From an uncultured Oscillospiraceae bacterium (lineage in GTDB: Bacteria; Bacillota; Clostridia; Oscillospirales; Oscillospiraceae): 47,577 nucleotides of DNA. The position numbers and the translations under genes were made by a program. Below the pieces are notes generated by a model. The model worked only from the letters and a program-made list of their open reading frames with translations. It had not been told where the DNA came from and did no database searches. Positions within the stretch are counted from its first letter, which is position 1. Each line of letters begins with the position of its first letter. Location of the stretch: contig CALWON010000008.1 in the NCBI GenBank assembly GCA_944383165.1, forward strand, positions 1-47,577, read 5' to 3'. Below are positions 42,188 through 47,577 of the stretch, piece by piece.

Positions 42188-43234
42188 CTAGAAATATGCC
42201 TTTATTTTGATAGGGCAGAGGGATTCTATCTGAAAGGTTTCAAAATACTGCTGTTCCAAAGGAATCCACAGAGCCTCAAATCGAGCAAGCCCATCCTCAC
42301 CACAGCGTTTCAGCAGCCGCTCCCTACGTATGGTCCAAGGGGCATCAATATAGCAACAGATGGAGTAGTAGGGTTGTAGGTCAGGGCGCAGAGCATAGAC
42401 CCCTTCAATGATCGTAAGGGCAGAAGGTGGAACCTCCAGCCATTCCCCAAAGTCATCTGTATGGCAGTGGTAGGGCTGGTATTTGGCAGGTTTTCCACAA
42501 GAAACAGGCAGTAAAACCTGTGTCAGAAACCGCTCCGCATCAATATTGCCACCAGCCTGGCTGAGTTGGGCTGGTGTTTTTTGTGTTTGAGGAAGAAAGA
42601 AGTCATCCATATGTACAAGAGGACAGCCATAAAGCTGGGAAAGAAGTGCACCTATGGTGGATTTTCCAGCAGCACATGGACCATCTAAGGCAACAATCGT
42701 TCTGGGATTTTGCGCCATATGACGGTCTATGGCGGCACAGAGGGGCAATAGAGAAATATCCTGTTCCAATACAAGGCGATAGGCTGGGGTATAGGTATCT
42801 CGATAGGTTTGAGAATGGCTGACCATAGGCATACCAGCCTGTAAATACCGTTGAATGTCGGCAATCTGGTCAGTGTGAGGAAACAGGGAGCAAAGTTGAG
42901 GAAGCAGTGTTTTTAATGTGGCTTGACTGGGAGAAAACAGTTGGTTGGCACGCAGAAACAGGGCAAATAAGGTATGGACAGATAACCCCAATTCTTTACA
43001 GCCTGCAAGGGATAGGCGGCATAGACCATTTCCAAGAGATTCGGTCAATGGTGCAGTGTGGCAAACGGGTGTTTCCTGCCATTCCTCCACAAGATAGTTC
43101 CAAGCGGCTTCCCTGTCTAACATCAAGTGCCCATTGCCCATACAGCCCTGGTATAAAAACTTAATGGCATCACTCAATTCCAAAGCGGGATGGGTTTTCA
43201 TATGGAGTTGCAATTGGGACAGGATATCATTCAT
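42188..43234 (-). CDS. Uridine kinase-like P-loop protein with unknown N-terminal domain
   Basis: 348 residues from the ATG at 43234 (GAGGTG 9 bases upstream). Residues 1-175 form a helical domain of unknown function (ELSDAIKFLYQGCMGNGHLM, then LSLAGCKELGLS). The C-terminal half is a uridine/pantothenate-kinase-like P-loop fold: Walker A ALDGPCAAGKST, VHMDDFFLP as the catalytic Asp region, IIEGVYALRP as Walker B and RRERLLKRCGEDG as the lid. It begins 13 bases after the ECF S component gene, so uptake and phosphorylation of the same compound is a reasonable guess. Confidence 0.78.
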   Translation of the reverse strand: MNDILSQLQLHMKTHPALELSDAIKFLYQGCMGNGHLMLDREAAWNYLVEEWQETPVCHTAPLTESLGNGLCRLSLAGCKELGLSVHTLFALFLRANQLFSPSQATLKTLLPQLCSLFPHTDQIADIQRYLQAGMPMVSHSQTYRDTYTPAYRLVLEQDISLLPLCAAIDRHMAQNPRTIVALDGPCAAGKSTIGALLSQLYGCPLVHMDDFFLPQTQKTPAQLSQAGGNIDAERFLTQVLLPVSCGKPAKYQPYHCHTDDFGEWLEVPPSALTIIEGVYALRPDLQPYYSICCYIDAPWTIRRERLLKRCGEDGLARFEALWIPLEQQYFETFQIESLCPIKIKAYF

Positions 43235-43247
43235 GATTTGTGACACC

Positions 43248-43796
43248 TCATAAAGTGATGAGATTGGATTTTTGCAGGGACAACACAATGGCAGGAATCG
43301 CCACTAATTGCAGGATGATACCAGGGATGGCAGAGGTGACTGCACCAACCCAAAACGCCTGAAGGGTAAAAGGAGAAGTGCCAAAAGCCAGAAGAAGTGC
43401 GGTAACAGCTCCCCATACCAGACGACCACCAACCATAGCAGAGAGCAGGGATACATAGATACTGGTCAGGTTCTTTTTGGGTAGTTTAGAAAAGAGAAAA
43501 CCAGAGAGGAAGCCATATGTAGCCAGTTCAAAAGCCATTGCAACCGCAGTGGGGAAAGGAGGGGGCATACCCAAAATAGCAGAGCGCATGAGAGGGGCAA
43601 TCAAGCCAACCACAGCGCCCCAGGGACCACCACATAAAAAACCACATAGCAGGACGGGCAGGTGCATGGGGAGCAGCATAGAGCCAATCTGTGGGATATT
43701 GCCTGTGAAAAAGGGGAGTACATAGGCAAGTGCAAGCATCATGGCAGATAACACTAGATTGCGCAGAGAGATGGTACGAGACGTTGTCAGATTCAA
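43248..43796 (-). CDS. ECF transporter S component, substrate unknown
   Basis: 182 residues with about six membrane segments. The pattern IGSMLLPMHLPVLLCGFLCGGPWG, then VVGLIAPLMRSAILGMPPPFPTAVAMAFELATYG, is typical of ECF S components. The start appears to be TTG at 43796, with AGGAG 9 bases upstream; no ATG fits. It would bind a vitamin or similar solute in the membrane and rely on the shared ECF motor. It is preceded by a structured leader with a terminator and followed by a kinase-like gene. Confidence 0.78.
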   Translation of the reverse strand: MNLTTSRTISLRNLVLSAMMLALAYVLPFFTGNIPQIGSMLLPMHLPVLLCGFLCGGPWGAVVGLIAPLMRSAILGMPPPFPTAVAMAFELATYGFLSGFLFSKLPKKNLTSIYVSLLSAMVGGRLVWGAVTALLLAFGTSPFTLQAFWVGAVTSAIPGIILQLVAIPAIVLSLQKSNLITL

Positions 43797-43815
43797 TGAA
43801 ATACACTCCTATCAT

Positions 43816-43935
43816 AAAAAATACCGCGTTGGCGGTGCTGCCTCAACGGAGAGACAGGACATACCTTCGCGGTACTATTTCTGTTAGGATTTCAGATAGA
43901 ACAGATTGTCAGCATCAACTGACGGCTATCTAACA
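43816..43935 (-). promoter_or_regulatory. Riboswitch-like leader with intrinsic terminator upstream of the ECF S component
   Basis: Read on the minus strand, nested stems come first: UGUUA/UAACA (43931-43935 with 43882-43886), AGAUAG/CUAUCU (43926-43931 with 43894-43899) and GUCAG/CUGAC (43919-43923 with 43908-43912). Next comes a hairpin with UACCGCG/CGCGGUA ends (43868-43874 with 43822-43828) and a U run, 20 bases before the ECF start codon. The order stem-array then terminator is that of a transcriptional riboswitch. It could instead be only the phosphoketolase terminator. No known class was matched. Confidence 0.5.
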
Positions 43936-43959
43936 TGATAACAGATTACCAAACAGAAG

Positions 43960-46395
43960 TCAATAGATACCCAGACCGTTGTTCCACTTCCAATTACGAA
44001 TTTCTGGCATATCCTGACCATATGTTGTGATATATTGGTGATGTTCCACCAGTTTGTCCTGCATCTCCTGGATCAGATAAGAGGCAGTGTTCCCCAACTG
44101 GGGGAGACGTTTGACCGTATCAATGACCAAATCAAATCGGTCAATGTCATTTTGTACCCGCATGTCAAATGGGGTGGTGATGGTGCCTTCCTCTTTATAT
44201 CCCCGCACATGGAGATTTTTATTGTGACGTCGATAGGTCAACTCATGAACCAGAGTGGGATAGCCATGGAATGCGAAGATAATGGGTTTATCTTTGGTAA
44301 AGAGGGCATCATAGTCCTCATCCGTCAAACCGTGGGGATGTTCAGTATGGGGTTGCAGTTTCATCAAGTCCACCACATTGACCACACGAATTTTCAGGTC
44401 AGGCAAGTAGTGGTGCAGAATGGTCACAGCTGCCAGTGTTTCCAGTGTAGGGGTATCACCACAACATGCCATCACCACATCAGGCTCCACTCCTCGGTCA
44501 TTGGAAGCCCACTGCCAGATTCCAATCCCCTGTGTACAGTGTTTCACTGCCTGCTCCATGGTCAGCCACTGGGGGCGTGAGTGTTTGGAGGCAATAACCA
44601 CATTCACATAGTTTCGGCTTTTGATACAGTGGTCTACACAGGATAAAAGGCAGTTGGCGTCTGGGGGGAGATAGAGGCGTACCACATCCGCTTTTTTGTT
44701 GGCTACATGGTCCAGAAAACCAGGGTCCTGATGGGTGAATCCGTTGTGGTCCTGCTGCCACACATTGGAAGCCAATACATAGTTTAAAGAGGCAATTTTT
44801 TGCCGCCAAGGGAGCTGTGTACACACTTTCAGCCATTTGGCATGTTGTGCTACCATAGAGTCCACAATACGGACAAATGCCTCATAGCTGCTGAAAATAC
44901 CATGGCGACCAGTGAGCAGATAACCCTCTAACCAGCCTTGGCACAGGTGTTCAGACAGCATGGCATCCATGATACGACCGTCATGGTCTAAAGATTCATC
45001 TACTTTGGAATCAATCTCATCCACCCAGCGTTTGCCTGTGGCTTCCAGAACAGAGGAGAGCCGATTCGCGACCGTTTCATCTGGTGCAAAAATGCGAAAG
45101 TTTCGGGCTTCTAAATTGCGTTTGGTGAGGTCACGCAAATAGCCACCTAAAACAGCAGTATCTTCTCCTTGACAGGCTCCAGGCTCTGGAACAGAAATGG
45201 CATATTCTCGAAAGTCAGGAGTACGCAGGTCACGGAGTAACAGTCCACCATTGGCGTGTGGGTTGGCACCCATGCGACGGGTGCCCACAGGGGAAAGTGC
45301 CTGTAAAGAGGGAATTAAGGTTCCATGAGAGTCAAAAAGTTCCTCTGGGTGATAACTTTTCAGCCATTGTTCCAGTTGCTCCAGACGCCCAGGCTTTCCA
45401 TCGTGTACTGGAATGGGGATCTGGTGGGAACGCCAGCTGCCTTCCACTGGTTTTCCGTCTACAGCCTGGGGACCCGTCCAGCCTTTGGGAGAGCGCAGGA
45501 TAACCATAGGCCACCTGGGACGGGTGGTGTCTTTGGTGGAGCGGGCATACTCCTGGATACGCTGGATTTCACGCACTGCCCAATCCAGTGCAGCAGCCAT
45601 TTTTTGGTGCATCTGGTAGGGCTCACTGCCCTCTACAAAACGTGGCTCCCATCCACATCCTTTGAAAAACATCTCCACTTCTTCATGGGAGATACGGGAA
45701 AAAATGGTGGGATTTGAAATTTTAAAACCATTGAGATGGAGGATGGGCAGTACTGCACCATCCGTCATGGGGTTAAGAAATTTATTGGAATGCCATGCTG
45801 TGGCAAGCGGTCCTGTTTCTGCCTCCCCATCGCCAACTACACAGGCGGAAATCAGTTCAGGATTGTCCATAACCGCACCAAAGGCATGGGCAAGGGAGTA
45901 ACCCAATTCTCCACCTTCGTTGATGGAACCAGGTGTTTCAGGTGCAGCGTGGCTGGGAATTCCACCAGGAAAGGAAAACTGACGGAACAGTTTTTTCATA
46001 CCCTCCTCGTCCTGGCTAATGTTGGGATAAATTTCACTATATGAGCCATCCAGATAGTCCTGTGCTACAATGGCATTTCCGCCATGCCCAGGACCGGATA
46101 AAAAAATCATATCCAGATCGTACTTCACAATAGTACGATTGAGATGGGTATAAATGAAGTTGAGACCGGGACAAGTTCCCCAATGCCCAACAATGGTACT
46201 TTTCAGATGTTCTTTTTTCAAAGGTTTTCGCAACAGTGGATTGTCAAGCAGGTAAAGCTGACAGGCAGAGAGGTAGTTGGCAGCACGCCACCAGGCATGA
46301 ATATCCTGTACCTGCTCACGAGTAAGGGGATCTTTTTTGGACATACGAGCCGGAGCTTTTATCACAGTTTTAGACGGCTCAACTTGTTTAGGCAT
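43960..46395 (-). CDS. xpkA: Phosphoketolase (xylulose-5-phosphate/fructose-6-phosphate)
   Basis: 811 residues, full length. Phosphoketolase signatures are both present: [20 protein letters not shown] and [19 protein letters not shown]; the latter contains the TPP/Mg site. [17 protein letters not shown] and LSGPGHGG mark the active-site entrance. It splits xylulose 5-phosphate (or fructose 6-phosphate) into acetyl-phosphate and a shorter sugar phosphate, giving acetate and ATP without passing PFOR. GAGGAGG lies 9 bases before the ATG. A near-consensus promoter lies upstream. Which sugar phosphate is preferred cannot be told. Confidence 0.95.
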   Translation of the reverse strand: MPKQVEPSKTVIKAPARMSKKDPLTREQVQDIHAWWRAANYLSACQLYLLDNPLLRKPLKKEHLKSTIVGHWGTCPGLNFIYTHLNRTIVKYDLDMIFLSGPGHGGNAIVAQDYLDGSYSEIYPNISQDEEGMKKLFRQFSFPGGIPSHAAPETPGSINEGGELGYSLAHAFGAVMDNPELISACVVGDGEAETGPLATAWHSNKFLNPMTDGAVLPILHLNGFKISNPTIFSRISHEEVEMFFKGCGWEPRFVEGSEPYQMHQKMAAALDWAVREIQRIQEYARSTKDTTRPRWPMVILRSPKGWTGPQAVDGKPVEGSWRSHQIPIPVHDGKPGRLEQLEQWLKSYHPEELFDSHGTLIPSLQALSPVGTRRMGANPHANGGLLLRDLRTPDFREYAISVPEPGACQGEDTAVLGGYLRDLTKRNLEARNFRIFAPDETVANRLSSVLEATGKRWVDEIDSKVDESLDHDGRIMDAMLSEHLCQGWLEGYLLTGRHGIFSSYEAFVRIVDSMVAQHAKWLKVCTQLPWRQKIASLNYVLASNVWQQDHNGFTHQDPGFLDHVANKKADVVRLYLPPDANCLLSCVDHCIKSRNYVNVVIASKHSRPQWLTMEQAVKHCTQGIGIWQWASNDRGVEPDVVMACCGDTPTLETLAAVTILHHYLPDLKIRVVNVVDLMKLQPHTEHPHGLTDEDYDALFTKDKPIIFAFHGYPTLVHELTYRRHNKNLHVRGYKEEGTITTPFDMRVQNDIDRFDLVIDTVKRLPQLGNTASYLIQEMQDKLVEHHQYITTYGQDMPEIRNWKWNNGLGIY

Positions 46396-46431
46396 GGGAC
46401 ATAGCCTCCTCAGAATGGTTATTTTATGTTT

Positions 46432-46460
46432 AGTATACAGTAAAGAAAAAATATGGTCAA
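46432..46460 (-). promoter_or_regulatory. Promoter of the phosphoketolase gene
   Basis: On the minus strand TTGACC (46455-46460), 17-base T-rich spacer, TATACT (46432-46437); leader of about 30 nt. Confidence 0.7.
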
Positions 46461-46531
46461 TGATTTATGCAAAACTTATGAAAAAGAATGGATGATTTAG
46501 CCTAGGATATGGAAAAGGAGCTTAAAAAGAG

Positions 46532-46568
46532 GCTTACCAGTCAGGTAATAAACGCTAAACTGGTAAGC
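46532..46568 (-). terminator. Terminator of the small helical protein gene
   Basis: A 10-bp perfect stem pairs 46532-46541 with 46559-46568; on the minus strand it is followed by CTCTTTTTAAG. Confidence 0.75.
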
Positions 46569-46574
46569 AGACGA

Positions 46575-47006
46575 TTATAAAAATTGCTTTAAATCTTGAA
46601 TGTGTTGTTCTTCGCTGCGCAAGAGGGTTTGTCCCAATGCTGCCAGATGAGGGTCGATGTGTTGGGCATAGTGATTGAGGGAGCGAGTCATCTGCACAGT
46701 GCCCATAGTGCTGCCTTGAATCAGATGCTCTGCCAGTTTGGATGGGGAAGCATTGATGAGGGATTGCATACGCATGGTCAGCGAGGTCATGAGCAGAACA
46801 GCAGAACTGGGTTTTTTCAACGTATGTGCGTGTTCTTTGGCGTATTGCTGAGATTGAGCCGCAATCTGTCGATAGGTCTGTAGCTGCTGTTGAAGGGTAT
46901 GGGTCATGGCTTGGTTGCGGGAAAGTGTGAGGGCAGTTGGAATAGAAGTAACTCCCATGGTAGCGTTTTTATGAATCAACTGAAGAAATAACTCATTTTC
47001 ATTCAT
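46575..47006 (-). CDS. Small all-helical protein, conserved clostridial type, unknown function
   Basis: 143 residues, predicted four-helix bundle: ELFLQLIHKNATMGVTSIP, then QQQLQTYRQIAAQSQQYAKE, LMTSLTMRMQSLINASPSKLAEHLIQG split across the centre, and TLLRSEEQHIQDLKQFL at the end. It resembles a widespread uncharacterised clostridial family of 140-145 residues with ferritin-like helix pattern, though no full set of metal ligands is visible. GAGGTGAT precedes the ATG. Transcribed alone, with its own terminator. Confidence 0.72.
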   Translation of the reverse strand: MNENELFLQLIHKNATMGVTSIPTALTLSRNQAMTHTLQQQLQTYRQIAAQSQQYAKEHAHTLKKPSSAVLLMTSLTMRMQSLINASPSKLAEHLIQGSTMGTVQMTRSLNHYAQHIDPHLAALGQTLLRSEEQHIQDLKQFL

Positions 47007-47066
47007 GATAGTATCACCTCAGATTTAGTATGACAAAGAACTGTGGAACCATGCAGAAAAAGATGC

Positions 47067-47095
47067 TTGTCGTCAGGGAATTTGTGGGATATAAT
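47067..47095 (+). promoter_or_regulatory. Promoter of the HIT protein gene
   Basis: TTGTCG (47067-47072), 17-base spacer, TATAAT (47090-47095). Confidence 0.6.
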
Positions 47096-47130
47096 AAAGA
47101 AAGGCTAATGGATAAGGAGGCAATTATGGG

Positions 47131-47550
47131 ATGAAAGATCAGAATTGTGGTTACTGTATGGGTGGAGCAGTACTAGGGGAATTTGGAATTCCTATTTGTG
47201 AACTGAGTGTAAGCAGTTTGATTTTATTTAAAGAGCAGAGTAAAAAAGGGCGCTGTATTGTGGCATATAAAGACCACATCAGCGAGCTGGTGGATTTATC
47301 AGATGAGGAAAGAAATGCCTTTTTTGCCGATGTAGCAAAGGCGGCAAAAGCCATTCACAAAACCTTTCACCCAGATAAAGTCAATTATGGTGCCTATGGA
47401 GACACTGGTTGCCATCTTCATTTCCATCTGGTACCCAAGTATAAGGATGGCGATGAATGGGGCGGTGTATTCCAGATGAACCCTAGAAAAACCTACTTAA
47501 CAGAGCAGGAATATGAATCCATGATTGATGCAATACGGAGCAACCTGTAA
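47131..47550 (+). CDS. HIT family nucleotide hydrolase/transferase
   Basis: 139 residues. The histidine triad is HLHFHLVPKY near the C-terminus, with the central His acting as nucleophile in this family. CGYC at residues 6-9 may be half of the zinc site often found in bacterial HIT proteins. The middle strand GRCIVAYKDHISELVDLSDEE is split by the family's typical turn. Members hydrolyse nucleoside phosphoramidates or dinucleoside polyphosphates; the substrate is unknown. GGAGG (47116-47120) is 10 bases from this ATG and 5 from an earlier out-of-frame ATG. Confidence 0.87.
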   Translation: MKDQNCGYCMGGAVLGEFGIPICELSVSSLILFKEQSKKGRCIVAYKDHISELVDLSDEERNAFFADVAKAAKAIHKTFHPDKVNYGAYGDTGCHLHFHLVPKYKDGDEWGGVFQMNPRKTYLTEQEYESMIDAIRSNL

Positions 47551-47577
47551 AGAAAAAACCTTGAATGGAATTTCCAT

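Noticed and set aside
43816..43880. T-box leader, suggested by AGTACCGCG before the ECF gene
   Set aside because: The UGGN that pairs with the tRNA end is missing before ACCGCG, and no stem I specifier domain is visible; the match comes from the terminator stem.

Overview
The window reads as a chromosomal segment of an anaerobic Firmicute of class Clostridia, probably a gut Oscillospirales or Lachnospirales member. The reasons are a 1181-residue pyruvate:ferredoxin oxidoreductase with highly biased codons, a crotonase of butyrate-pathway type, ECF vitamin transporters, a BlaI/BlaR1-type pair, strong GGAGG ribosome binding sites and moderate GC. I did not identify a species. No phage, IS element, CRISPR array, rRNA or tRNA was seen.

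Layout. 1-7.7 kb: 3' part of a hybrid histidine kinase; a leftward DUF362 ferredoxin-like protein, lipoprotein and SpoVB-like flippase; crotonase; an AEC transporter; and, at 6.49-6.90 kb on the minus strand, a roughly 410-nt non-coding transcription unit with its own promoter, many small hairpins and an intrinsic terminator. 7.0-14.5 kb: DUF2461, VanW and XpaC-like proteins, thyA-folA, an AT-rich orphan protein, a small membrane protein and a GntR/FCD regulator. 14.7-22.1 kb: a hexuronate/aldonate operon (L-galactonate-5-dehydrogenase-like enzyme, TRAP transporter dctPQM, uxaB, uxaA) with hairpins in three gene junctions. dctM and uxaB each carry one frameshift in a short homopolymer. 22-30 kb: a chemotaxis receptor, a divergent XRE regulator and SLOG protein, bioY-bioD-bioA behind a BirA-type operator, and a BlaI/BlaR1-like pair whose sensor lacks a penicillin-binding domain. 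30-39.7 kb: rlmD-type methyltransferase, ComM ATPase, PFOR with a long structured leader, and an ECF S component divergent from a MocR regulator that has Arg where the PLP-binding Lys is expected. 39.7-47.6 kb: FMN-dependent hydroxyacid oxidoreductase, alpha/beta hydrolase, a half-size amidotransferase-like protein, an ECF S component plus P-loop kinase operon behind a riboswitch-like leader, phosphoketolase, a small helical protein and a HIT protein.

How it fits together. The uxa operon would import a sugar acid by TRAP and take it through tagaturonate and altronate to 2-keto-3-deoxygluconate. Phosphoketolase and PFOR then feed acetyl-phosphate and acetyl-CoA, and crotonase belongs to C4 acyl-CoA metabolism. 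A second theme is vitamin acquisition: biotin (BioY with BioD/BioA), a likely B6-linked ECF S component, and an unknown ECF substrate with a kinase. The best candidates for something undescribed are the 410-nt RNA, the leader of the ECF-kinase operon, and the lysine-less MocR regulator with its paired direct repeats.
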